DNA from: Annona cherimola
Lineage: Eukaryota; Streptophyta; Magnoliopsida; Magnoliales; Annonaceae
NCBI GenBank assembly: GCA_030490835.1
Contig: CM059971.1
Coordinates: forward strand, 104,784,095-104,848,094
DNA: 64,000 bases
Direction of reading: 5' to 3'
The translations under genes were made by a program, and so were the position numbers. The notes below the pieces were generated by a model. The model was not told the origin of the DNA, did not search any database, and worked only from the letters and a program-made list of their open reading frames with translations. Positions 11,996 through 22,842 of the stretch are shown here, piece by piece (the stretch's first letter is position 1; the number at the start of each line of letters is the position of its first letter).

Positions 11996-12478
11996 GATAA
12001 AAGGCAGAGGTTTATTAATTACATTTCGGCCCATGCTGCCATTGCCGTTTTAAGAGCCTATTTAACCCTGGTTACTTCACGGTGCAAAAGAGCCTTCGTA
12101 TCATGTACTCGGGACTTTGGTACAGAAGACAACAACAATAATGATGTTTCGCATTTGACAACCAGGTATTCTAATTATGGAGATTAATCAAGATAACAAA
12201 ATAAAAACCATTAACACAACGAACAAACCCACAACAATAATAATCGTTCGCAAAGTAATCAATTTTCAGGATGGGGCTTTGACTCACCAAAAAACCAAAA
12301 AGATGTTTGCTTCATTCACCCAAACACCAAATAGACAGTTTTGCACGGCCAAAGCAAAATAATAAGAGGCCTCGAAACAGAATAAGAACCAGAAATCATT
12401 GTAGTCTGTGATACTACTCAAGGTTGCAAAATGGAAATTCAGAAATAAAACTACTGCTGTCATAACTATCCTCCTTAC
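11996..12478. other. 3' flank and 3' UTR of the HSC70 gene
   Basis: No coding sequence is seen. The part just left of 12479 should be the 3' UTR of the minus-strand HSC70 gene. It is AT-rich, but I cannot point to one clear polyadenylation signal. Confidence 0.4.
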
Positions 12479-15400
12479 TTAGTCAACCTCCTCAATCTTA
12501 GGCCCAGCACCGCTACCACCAGCTGATGGACCGTCATCATCCATACCAGCGCCCATATCAGCTCCAGCACCCTGGTACATCTTTGCTATGATCGGATTGC
12601 AGATGCTCTCCAGCTCCTTCATCTTGTCTTCAAACTCATCTGCCTCAGCCAACTGATTGCTGTCCAGCCACTGTACAGCTGCTTCAATTGCATCCTCTAT
12701 CTTCTTTTTATCAGCTGGGCTGAGCTTTGAACCAATCTTCTCGTCCTTCACAGTGTTCCTCATGTTGTAGGCGTAGTTCTCCAAAGCATTCTTTGCCTCA
12801 ACCTTCTTCTTGTGCTCCTCGTCCTCAGACTTGTACTTCTCAGCATCCTGCACCATCTTCTCGATCTCCTCCTTACTCAGCCTGCCCTTGTCATTGGTGA
12901 TAGTAATCTTATTCTTTTGGCCAGTAGTCTTGTCCTCTGCAGACACATTCAAGATACCATTTGCATCAATATCGAAGCAGACAGTGATCTGAGGAACACC
13001 TCTGGGTGCAGGTGGGATGCCAGACAGCTCAAATTTGCCCAACAGATTGTTGTCCCTGGTCCTTGTTCTCTCTCCCTCATACACCTGGATCAAAACACCG
13101 GGCTGGTTGTCTGAATAGGTAGAGAAAACCTGCTCCTTCTTGGTGGGGATTGTCGTGTTCCTTGGAATCAAGACCGTCATAACACCACCAGCAGTTTCCA
13201 ACCCAAGTGAAAGAGGGGTGACATCCAACAGCAGCAAATCCTGAACCTTCTCATTACCCTCTCCACTCAAGATAGCAGCCTGAACAGCAGCACCATACGC
13301 CACAGCCTCATCAGGGTTAATGCTCTTGCAAAGCTCCTTGCCATTAAAGAAGTCCTGCAGCAGTTGCTGGACCTTGGGGATACGGGTGGAGCCACCAACA
13401 AGAACAACATCATGGATGGAGCTCTTGTCCATCTTAGCATCCCTCAAGCACTTCTCAACAGGCTCCATGCACTTCCTGAATAGATCCATATTGAGTTCCT
13501 CAAATCTGGCACGGGTTATGGTGGAGTAGAAATCAATGCCCTCAAACAAGGAGTCGATCTCAATTGTTGTCTGGGCAGTGGATGAAAGGGTTCTCTTTGC
13601 CCTTTCACAAGATGTCCTCAATCTCCTAAGGGCCCTGGGGTTACCACTGATGTCCTTCTTGTGCTTCCTCTTAAACTCCTGAACAAAATGATTCACCATC
13701 CGATTATCAAAATCCTCTCCACCAAGATGGGTATCACCAGCTGTGGCCTTCACCTCAAAGATACCCTCTTCAATGGTGAGCAAGGAAACATCAAATGTGC
13801 CTCCACCAAGGTCAAAGATAAGGACATTCTTCTCTCCAGAGCTGGTTGCCTTCTTATCCAGACCGTAGGCAATGGCTGCAGCAGTAGGCTCGTTGATGAT
13901 ACGCATGACATTGAGGCCTGCAATGACACCAGCATCCTTGGTGGCCTGACGTTGTGAGTCATTGAAATAAGCAGGGACAGTAACCACAGCATTCTTGATA
14001 GTGGAACCAAGATAAGCCTCAGCAATCTCTCGCATCTTGATGAGAACCATGGAGGAGATCTCCTCTGCAGCAAACTGCTTCTCCTCGCCCTTGTATTGCA
14101 CAACAATCATGGGCTTATCACCAGGACCGGGAATAACTTTGAAGGGCCATAGTTTTATATCGCTTTGAACTGTCGCATCACTGAATCTCCTACCAATCAA
14201 ACGCTTTGCATCTGTATAAGATATTCAACAAGATTGTCAGCTAGATAAAAGAAATGGATATTTTAAAACAAATGATACTTAATACAAAATTTTAGTTTTT
14301 GAGCAACCCATGTCTTTAACAGGTTCTAGAGCAGTAGGGCAACAGCATATTATAAAGACGAGCACAGCTGACACAAGGTGTTGAGGCAGACATCAATTTT
14401 ATTGATGAAAATTTCAAAATGTACTCTGGAGCTATAACCAATGGCACTTGAGATAGAAGAAATTAATGTGAATTCACAAATATCAATTTACAAATAATTA
14501 TTAACTACACATACTGACTATATACAAAACAGTCTACATAGAATAAATTATAAATAAAATAGAGCAGTTTGAATGGATTTGCCATATATCTCAAATTGGA
14601 ACATGTAGCAATATCGTACTAAGAGACAAAGATAGGAAAGCAAGAAAAAACACAGAATGGAACATCCATAGACAGTACAGTGTTTCTTGTGTCCAATGAT
14701 AATCATTACCACCCTTACGCCCAATACTCAGATCATGAAACTTAACATACTGAAAAATATGCAAATCAAAGATGTTAAATTGAGTGCGACAGAAAGCCTT
14801 CATTGCAAAATAAAATGGTGCAAGCAAAGCGCTAGAATGTCTAAGAATAAGAAAAGACGAAAAAACGAATTCCAAAGACGTCATTCAGATCGTGAATCAG
14901 ATACCCAGACATGTTAGACCCCTAATACACACATAAAGATGTTAGGACCACATATCTATATCTACCGCATCCAACAAAAGATATGTTCTGGGAGCCGACA
15001 TAAAGTCCTCCAAGAGTGATAGCAAACTCGCACACTAGCATTACGCTACACGCATTGATAGATTTATCAACAAAGCGGAAATACAAATAAGCTCCTAGGA
15101 GAACCAGATCTAGAAAGGAACCTAAGGATCGTGCCAAAAGGTATTCAGATCTAGAGACAACTGCCACGTTTCGACTGATCTAGAAAGAAACAAACACAAG
15201 CTGCAGCCCGAATCAAATAGAAAAAAGATGGAACACGGACCAAAAAGCGCTAAAAGAAATGAACGCATCTGGAACTAGATAAGTGCAGAGGTCGGCAGAT
15301 GGAATGAAGGATTACCGAAGACGGTGTTGAGCGGGTTCATAGCGACCTGGTTCTTAGCAGCATCACCGATAAGACGCTCTGTGTCGGTGAAGGCGACATA

Positions 15401-15529
15401 AGAAGGGGTGGTGCGGTTGCCCTGATCATTGGCGATGATCTCCACCCGATCGTGCTGCCAAACTCCAACGCAGGAGTAAGTCGTGCCAAGATCAATTCCG
15501 ATCGCTGGCCCTTCACCCTTTCCGGCCAT
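12479..15529 (-). CDS. HSP70: Cytosolic heat shock cognate 70 kDa protein (HSC70), two exons
   Basis: This is an ATP-dependent chaperone of the cytosol and nucleus. Exon 1 is 15316-15529 and exon 2 is 12479-14211. They join after the first base of Asp-72 to encode 648 aa, the usual HSC70 length. The intron (14212-15315, 1104 bp) has GT/AG ends and sits where plant cytosolic HSP70 genes carry theirs. Signatures are complete: [14 protein letters not shown] near the N-terminus, [10 protein letters not shown] in the nucleotide-binding domain, [14 protein letters not shown], the beta-sandwich substrate domain, the helical lid, and a Gly-rich tail ending in EEVD, the TPR co-chaperone binding motif of cytosolic members. 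There is no transit or signal peptide and no ER retention sequence. A TATA box lies about 115 bp upstream of the ATG. I saw no perfect nGAAnnTTCn heat-shock element in the proximal 250 bp, which suits a constitutive cognate. Confidence 0.97.
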
Positions 15530-15642
15530 CTTCTTCTTCTTTAATTCTCAGGCAGAGGAAGATGAGGTAGCAGCTAAGAGCAGAAAACGGCCGGGGGTGG
15601 TAGGAAGGAGGGGGTTCTAGGGTTTGGGCGTTGGGGGAAATA

Positions 15643-15654
15643 GATGAATATATA
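15643..15654 (-). promoter_or_regulatory. TATA box of the HSC70 gene
   Basis: Read on the minus strand the sequence is tatatattcatc, about 115 bp upstream of the ATG. That leaves room for a 5' UTR of roughly 85 nt. A telo-box-like aaaccctag lies between it and the ATG (about 15616-15624), an element common in plant housekeeping promoters. Confidence 0.65.
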
Positions 15655-15679
15655 GGGAGGAGCTGGGTCGGCATGGTCA

Positions 15680-16392
15680 AAGAAAGCAGAACCCTTTGTT
15701 TTGGGCCGTGGATTCTGATCCAACGGCCACGAACGCTTCCCGCTCTAGCTTGGTCGTTTCCGTTAAGTGGCGGGATCGCAACTTTCGAGGAAACATGCGA
15801 AGCCGCTGCACGTGTTAAAAAGTCCAGCGAAATTGCGCCGCGCATATGGAGCTTTTTGTTAAGCATGTTGTGTGGCAGGCTGGCAACAAATACATGGACC
15901 GCTGTAGTTAGGTAATGAATCCATTTACTAGGATGAAATTGCGTGATCCATCTACCTTTCTCTTTTCCAGCATGCTCTCATTTCAGCAAGAAGAATGAAC
16001 ATAGCTGACTTGTTCTGAAACAAGTCAGATATATGAAAACCTTTCCTGATTGTTAGGGGAGGAATCTGTTAAAGCGCCCAAGTTCTTTTGCAGATTAAAA
16101 CATGCCATCTGCCATCCACTTATCGCGCATTTATTTGTTAGTTCCTACCAGCGTCGAACTTTTCTTTTTATTTGAACATTTTAGGGTGATTTTAATTCAT
16201 ATTACAATCAAGCTTTAAGATGTTTTTTCCAAATTTCATACAATATTTTAATATACATCTAACGATATTTTTATTTTTTTTTTATTCGGTGACACTCTCT
16301 TGAAAATAAGGAGACAACTGCCACCGGGCTCACCACTAATATTCGAAATCACATCAGCCACCGGTGGCGAAAGCCATAGAATTTTGTTGCTA
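15680..16392. other. HSC70 upstream region, no gene seen
   Basis: This holds the distal promoter of HSC70. GAA/TTC pairs occur (gaacgcttc at 15731, ttcgaggaa at 15784) but with 3-bp rather than 2-bp spacing, so they are not canonical heat-shock elements. Nothing coding is seen. Confidence 0.4.
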
Positions 16393-18171
16393 CCAATGTT
16401 GTCATAACTAAATTGGTGATTGAACTTGTCAAGGAATTTTCTAACCAGTTCGATTGGTTATGGATATCGGTTTGAACTAGTAGTGTTGGCTGACATAATT
16501 ATGATGTTATAAATATTTAAATATTTTTAATTAATTATATATTGTTGACAAAATACTAAAATTATATATTTATAAATCCTAAATCTATAAATTAGATTTT
16601 AAGCGTCATAAGAAAACATACAAGAAAACATTAATAGAAAACTTTTGAAAATAAATGAGCATAAATATTTAAAAAAAATTACTCAGTTAACTTATATAAA
16701 ATGTGTAACAAGCATTGAATGCTAACGCTTGACTCCGAATTCTCCTTATTTATCTTAATGCCTTTATGAATTCCAATTCTATAAACATGTCTATCATAAT
16801 AAGAAATAAAATAAATCAATAATTGTTGAAGGATTGAACAATTAAATAATTTATAATAATATAAGAATTAAAAACATTCAACCTATCAAATCAAACAATC
16901 AACGGAAACTCCAAAACAAATGGTGTATACAAAATAGTTATTCAATCATTGTAAAACAACTATTGAATCATTGTAAAACAGCCATTCAACCAAGTTCTAA
17001 ATCATTTATCGGCTACTTGTATAAAAAATCTCAAAAGATAATATATTTAAATGAACATTGCAAAAATAGCTACTCAAACATAATAATATATGTTTGAACT
17101 CTAACTAGCTTTTTACACTTTCTACAAAAAATGCTAATTCGATTATTATCTGAGATTATTAAAACCTGTAAACTTTATACAAAAAATGCTTATCCAAGTC
17201 TAAAACAGATAGTATATACTATATGCATGTCAAAAAAAACAGATCATGCCATTATACCTGAGCTGAAGAGGTGGCAATGGGCAATGTGGCCGGATGATGA
17301 AGCGGAGGGTCGCCGAAGAAAGGAAGGAAGAAATGAGGGAAGCAAGAGGGATGCCGTCGGACAAAGAAGCATATGGACTATTTGGCCAGAGGAGAAAATG
17401 GAGAAGACGATGAAGTTGCTCGCTGTCATGCTATTATAGTTGTCGTTGTCGCTAGAGAAAGGAAAGAAGAAATGAGAGGAGAAAGAGGGACGCCGACGAA
17501 CAAAGTCGCAGAGGGACTGTCCAGCCGGAGGAGGAAACGGAGAAGGCAATGAAGCTCCTCGCTGCTTGCCGCTCGTCGTCGGGCTGTCGTAGTTGCGCTG
17601 CTGTGTGGCTGCATGTTGCTGTCGTTGCTGCCGGACTAGACGATGGGGAAGAAATAGCCAATAGGTAGGGTTTGGGAAATGAAATTTGGGCGGAAATGAA
17701 ATTGGAGGTGGGGGGAGGAAGAAATCAAGCTGCTAGTTCGTCGATTCGTCAATCATCATTCGAGCGAGCAGTTTTTTTTAATGCCAGCTGTCGAACTGGT
17801 TCCAGTTGGACAGCCAGTTCGGTGGTTTGGACGGTTTAATGCCTTTGAACCGAACCGCATGCAACAGTAGTACGGGACATGACCTCACAAGTAGGTGGTT
17901 CTGGCTTCGAATCTCACCAGCAACATTTTTGAAGTGGTGGCGTTGCAAGTCTTTCCAAGTTTGTGGGAGCCGTCCACCGGTGGGAAAGTTTAGAAATAGT
18001 AGATAATTGTTAGCAAAATTGTAAGAATATCTTAGAATTTAATTGTAATAACAGTTGAGATTGTAATGTATGAATACTCATAAAAAAAAATATAAAAAAA
18101 ACTGGACCAATGACCGATTCCTGGTTAAGCCGGTTCGACCGGCCGATTTGATTCGTTTTTAACAACACTGG
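16393..18171. mobile_element. Non-autonomous TIR transposon (hAT- or MULE-like)
   Basis: The left end ccaatgttgtcataac and the right end (minus strand) ccagtgttgttaaaaac are imperfect inverted repeats. Rich aaccggtt-type sequence lies just inside both ends. The flanking 9-mers ttgttgcta and ttggtgcga match at 7 of 9 bases, which could be a decayed target duplication. The interior is AT-rich on the left and holds a GC-rich block (17250-17700) with a tandem duplication. There is no transposase. Confidence 0.55.
17318..17600. repeat. Imperfect tandem duplication, about 140 bp per unit
   Basis: Unit 1 (about 17318-17455) and unit 2 (about 17456-17600) share gaaaggaagaagaaatga, the ggacgccg-acaaag segment, ccagaggaggaaa and the gaagctcctcgctg segment in the same order. 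The copies have diverged clearly by substitution and small indels. Frames stay open on both strands, but I see no protein family. Confidence 0.65.
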
Positions 18172-18599
18172 TTGGTGCGAGTCTGCAACATATCCACATT
18201 TTTTCACAAAGGCAAATCTCTGGCCTCCGTCTACCTTTTCTAATATATATTTAAATCTCTCGCCTCTGTCCGCAAACTTTTTGCTTGAGCCCCATGGTTG
18301 GGTAACCAAGCGCTATGGAACTAATCCCGAAAAATATGTATTTCGATTGTTATTAATCCTACAAATCCAAAAAATGAAGCTATTGTTATTCAAAAATTCT
18401 AGCTTACATAATTATCACGTGGAAAAAGACATTCAATGTTTTTTTCAGCTCCGATTCAGTGCTCACGAGAGCCCTTTTTTGTTATTTTTTTCCCCCACCA
18501 ATATGCAGGTCCAGGCACACATTATTTATATCTACAACTTTACATTTTTTGGATTTTTAAAACATTTTCAAAGTGTGTGTGGGAAGATATAAAAATTTT

Positions 18600-18870
18600 A
18601 GAGCATATTTGGAAAATAACAAAACTTTTTAATAAGAAACTTTTTATAAAAAAATTTTTGAATTTGAAAGAAAATAATGTCATACGATAAAAGTAACGAG
18701 AGTAAGTAAAGATAATAAAGTTAAAATAGATGATTAATTGTGTAGTTAGTCGTGTATAAATAATTTAAAAGTACGATAGTTATATAGGAGGATGTAAAAA
18801 AATAATTTAAAATATGATAATTATTGATATTTTAAAATTTTTCATATAATTTTATATTAATCTCACACAT
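18600..18870 (+). mobile_element. Decayed Tourist-like MITE, copy 3
   Basis: It begins gagcatatttgg and keeps internal landmarks of the family in order (aaaactttt, cgataaaagtaa, aaagttaaaatagatgatta, aaaagtacgatagttatat). The right end has decayed (ctcacacattt). The flanks from 18172 and on to 19564 are AT-rich and show no gene. Confidence 0.5.
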
Positions 18871-19564
18871 TTAAGTATAAAAATGTTAATTAAATATAAG
18901 TGTTATGTAAAATTTCATGAAATTATATTTTCATAAAATATTTAATTTTGTCAAAAATTCTACCCAATTTATATGTACTTTAAGATATAGAAACGAATTA
19001 TTAATTGACTTTGAAATATGTATAATTCGGGCAAAATTATAATGGTTTAAGTAAATCATATACATATATAATTATAAATTACATGACTACAAAATAGATG
19101 AAATAAAAAAAAATTACATAAATTAAATTAGGTTTGAAATAACTTAAAAATAGTCATTTGCTTATTAAATTAACTTGGGCAAATTTATATAATATTTTAA
19201 TAGGGAAAATCAACATATATATTTAACATGACATATAAAATGGATAATTATGCATTGGTTTTTTTAAAAAATTATATATATTACAAGAGTCTAATTTATA
19301 AAATCACATATATTAAATTAAATAGGGTCAAACATATCTTAGACTATTTATAAAATTATTTAAATAATTTGAGATTGACATTATAGACATTTTTAGTAAT
19401 TTAAATTAATTGGGTTGCATGTATTCAAATCTTTTAATGCATATCATAATGTGGTTTAAAGTACATGGAATAGATAATAGATTAATATGTAATATCATTG
19501 TTATTTCTTGATAAAATTAAATATTATTGGCCCGTAAATCAGTTTATTGAAATGATTAATTAAT

Positions 19565-20340
19565 TTTATATGATAAATGGCTCAAATCGGCTTAATAGGA
19601 CCAGCATGTGTACAGGCACTCTCACGCCGCTAGACGATGGAACCAAAAGTCCGTTTTTGGTGCTCCATCACTACAGATGGATGGCAGCCATTGCCGATCA
19701 GGCGCCACTAATTTTCTGCAGCCGCGATTCGACCACAATCGGCTCCCATCACCGGCTGCCCCCGCCACCCTGTTCCAGCACAGCGACCATCAAAAATTGA
19801 AGCCGCACTCATCAATTCATCCACACGAACAGCAGCATCTCACCGAGCAAGCCATCAATTGCTAGCTGCATCCATTAAACCCGGCACTCCAGAAATCCTC
19901 TAGCCTCGGCCAGAAATTCAGGCAAAACACCACAATTGTCCTATCATCTTTTGGCAGCCCCAATTTGATTTCAGCTAATCGACCAAGCCATCCGAGAGGT
20001 AGAAATCACCGCCCATTGCAGCTCCGGCAACCTCTTCAAACCATTCTCCCGGCAGCAGTTCGGTTACCGGCCACCAAATCCAGTAGCGACGCGCCTCTGT
20101 TCCAGCCACCATCTCCAACCATGCAGATTTTGCAATCGCAATCGGCAACCACCAGCAGCTTCCTTATTTCCGGCAACCCCGGCCGGCCCCAAATCCAATC
20201 AACCGAAACAGCAATTCACACCGCCTGGCTGATTGATTCACGCCATCCTCCACCAAACAGGTTCCAAGACACATAGCCGTCCACCTGTATTTAATCCCAT
20301 TAATCCAGCCAAGCTCCAACGAGTTTCAGTTAGCTAGCTA
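19565..20340 (+). other. C-rich, gene-free block, possibly a retroelement LTR or UTR
   Basis: A sharp shift to C- and CA-rich sequence full of ccggc, cagcc and ccacc motifs runs through this block in otherwise AT-rich DNA. Frames are open only by composition and show no domain. Such sequence is seen in LTR leaders of plant retroelements. I could not find a matching second LTR. Confidence 0.3.
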
Positions 20341-20712
20341 CAGCAGCCATCGGTAGAAGGTGCAGCAGTTTGTGACATCTGATTTCCATCAATCGCTGAA
20401 GCTATTCATCCGATCCACCTGCTCAAATTCAATATCGACAGCAACCATACCATTTTCCGGCGAACTTTTTTTTTACAGCAAACGCGCAAAATCCATTTTC
20501 CCAGCAACCCCTCCATAGCAATTCGGGTGAAATCTGAAAGCAGGCGAAAGCAGCAGCAGTACAAGGCAATGCAGGAAATTCCACTTTTGGAGTAATTTTC
20601 TAAGAGGCACCGGCTGTTTAAGTTCATTTTAAAAAATTTATTTAAAATATTTTTTTTTCTTCGTACACTTGTTTATTTAAGTGTATTTAACATTTAGATA
20701 AACACATATATA

Positions 20713-20983
20713 GGGTGTGTTTGACAATTGACAAAAAATGTTAAGTCAATCTAAAACTTTTCACTCTACACAACTATCATATTTTTTAATTATTTTTTCA
20801 CATTTTCCTCAACAACTACCCTACTTTTCAATCATTTCTATACAATTATCCACACAACTAACCTATCTATTTTAACTTTACCCTTTTTACTACTCATCAT
20901 TACCCCTGTCATATCACATTATTTGACAACTTTTACTCTTCAAAACTTTTCATCAAAAGTTTTATTCATTACCAAACACACCC
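20713..20983 (-). mobile_element. Tourist-like MITE, copy 4 (well preserved)
   Basis: A 271-bp element with ends gggtgtgtttgaca and accaaacacaccc, flanked on both sides by ata. It contains the family motifs cattttcctcaacaactacc, ttttcaatcatttc and tcatatcacattatttgaca. It is non-coding. Confidence 0.8.
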
Positions 20984-20992
20984 ATAAAGAAA

Positions 20993-21393
20993 AAGGTAAT
21001 AATTCTGTTAGCCCCCTACTAAGCAAATGCTCCGCTTATCCTACTTCAAAAAACTCATTTACAATAACTTTTTTTTATTTTTTTTCTTCATACATTTATT
21101 TTTCTAAGTATATTTAATATATAAATTAAGTTTTTACCATTTTTAAGATATGCTTATATTTTTTTTAGATTTTTGAAAATAAAAATATTTTAAATAGATA
21201 TACACACATAGATGTTTAAAAATCTCAAAAAATATATAAATATATCCAAAAAAGGTAAACTCGGCTTATATTGGAAATACACTTAAATAAACAAATGTAT
21301 GAATAAAAAAGTAAAAAAAAATTATTGTAAATAAGTTCTTGAGATGAGCTAAGTAGAACATTTGCTTAGCCCATATTAACAAGATTACTCCTC
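20993..21393. mobile_element. 401-bp fold-back MITE family, copy 2
   Basis: Its ends aaggtaataattctgttagc and gattactcctc are inverted repeats and the arms fold back about the centre near 21193. Flanking 9-mers ataaagaaa (20984-20992) and ataaaaaca (21394-21402) match at 7 of 9 positions, consistent with a 9-bp target duplication. Its left target copy directly abuts the end of the Tourist-like MITE. Confidence 0.7.
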
Positions 21394-21480
21394 ATAAAAA
21401 CACAAAAAATATTTTAAATAAGCTTTTTGAGGTAGGTTAAACGAGCTATTTGCTTAGGTCGAATTAACAAAATCATTCCT

Positions 21481-22214
21481 TATTTTATATCCTCCCTCAT
21501 GCCCATGTATAAATAAAATGACTCTTTACTTAGTGGGACAAAATCTGTTGCACGAGGCTCTATGGTTGGTTTGATTGCTCTTTAAGAGTAGTCTTCAAGC
21601 AATTTTTGAAATAAAATAATTTTTTTTAATTATAATTTTTTACTTTGTGCTTTGTAGTTCTTATAATGTTGCAACTTGTAGAACATAATTAGTGTAATTT
21701 AAATTAAGATTTGTTGTAATATTTAACTGTATTTTTGTCCTTTTCTCTAGTTTCTCTTTAACTCTCTTTGTTCTTCCTTTCTCCTCTCTTCTTTCTCTAG
21801 TTTCTCCTTTTATTTTTCTCCTTCTCTTCCTTTTGTTTCCCCTTTCTATTTCTAGCTTTTTTTCTTTTATTTCTTCTTGTTCTCTCTAATTGTTCCCTAT
21901 TACTTCCTTCTAATTTCTTTCTTTGACGCCTCTCTATCTCTCTCATGTATCTAATTTCTTTCCTTCCCCCTCCTCTCTTTCTTCTCTATTCTCTCCATTT
22001 TCTCATAAAATATATTAATCTTAAACAATTCAAACTTTATTACCTTTTTATAAATTTGACCAAACTCACTATTGTTCTATACCGCCTTCCACATAATATT
22101 AGCTTTAATATGTTTCAATTAATTTAATTAAATTCATGAATATAGTGCTTTTAATGACAAACACTCAATTTGCATCAATCGTGAATTGAAAATTTTTAAA
22201 TTGAAAGGCTTTAA
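21481..22214. other. Intergenic, pyrimidine-rich, no gene seen
   Basis: A long CT-rich run (about 21740-22000, ttctcc and ctttct repeats) dominates. It gives open frames by composition only. Nothing else is recognised. Confidence 0.45.
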
Positions 22215-22842
22215 TTGGCTTATTGCCGAACAAACTCTTGGAAGAAAAGTTTTCAATATAAAAATTTTTGAAATTAGAAAAAATAATGTAATAAATAAAT
22301 GTAATGACAATGATTAAAAAGAATAAAATTAAAATTGATAAGTTAATCATATGGATAATAATATATAAAGATTGAAAAGTTTGGAAAGTGAGAAGTTTCA
22401 CATTAATTTTTTTTAATATAATTAAACATGAGGAATGATCTTGTTAGCCCGGACTAAGTACAAACCTCACTTAGCCCACATCAAAAATCTCATTTAAAAC
22501 AATTTTTTTTTTGCTTTCTCTTCATACGCTTGTTTATTTAATTTTATTTAATATATAAATCAAATTTCACAATTTTTGAATATGTGTATATATATTTTTT
22601 TATTTTTAAAAATAAGAATATTTTAAATACATATATACACACATATGTTTAAAAATCTCAAAAAAATGGATAAATATATTCAAAAATGGTAAAAGTTAAT
22701 CTATATATTAAATACACTTAGATAAACAAGTGTACGAAGAAAAAAATTTAAAAAAAATTATTGTAAATAAATTTTTTAAGGTGAGCTAGGTGAGACATTT
22801 ACTTAGCCCGGGCTAACAGGATCACTCATCATTAAACATACC
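22215..22842 (+). mobile_element. Tourist-like MITE, copy 5, interrupted near its right end
   Basis: Family motifs run in order on the left (gaagaaaagttttcaa, aataaaattaaaattgataag, agtgagaagtttc). The terminal attaaacatacc is found only after a 401-bp fold-back element has interrupted it. The left end is degenerate. Confidence 0.55.
22430..22830. mobile_element. 401-bp fold-back MITE family, copy 3, with perfect 9-bp target duplication
   Basis: The ends gaggaatgatcttgttagcc and (minus strand) gatgagtgatcctgttagcc are matching inverted repeats. The element is flanked on both sides by attaaacat (22421-22429 and 22831-22839), a perfect 9-bp target-site duplication. Nine-base duplications are typical of Mutator-like elements, so this family is probably a MULE-derived MITE. 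Confidence 0.85.

Larger units (their letters stand above)
20600..21480. mobile_element. Outer fold-back MITE split by two later insertions
   Basis: The left part (about 20600-20712: ttaagttcattttaaaaaat, cttgtttatttaagtgtatt) and the right part (about 21400-21480: attttaaataagctttttga, taggttaaacgagc) are the two halves of one fold-back element. Between them sit a Tourist-like MITE (20713-20983) and a 401-bp fold-back MITE (20993-21393). Confidence 0.55.

Noticed and set aside
15731..15792. Heat-shock elements in the HSC70 promoter
   Set aside because: The GAA/TTC pairs are spaced by three bases instead of two, so they are not canonical.
17100..17700. Possible gene in the GC-rich block with frames open on both strands
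   Set aside because: The frames reflect purine-rich tandemly repeated sequence inside a transposon. No conserved motif is present.
19570..20276. Open frames rich in Pro, His and Ser
   Set aside because: They follow from the C-rich composition of the block. Overlapping frames are equally open and none shows a domain.
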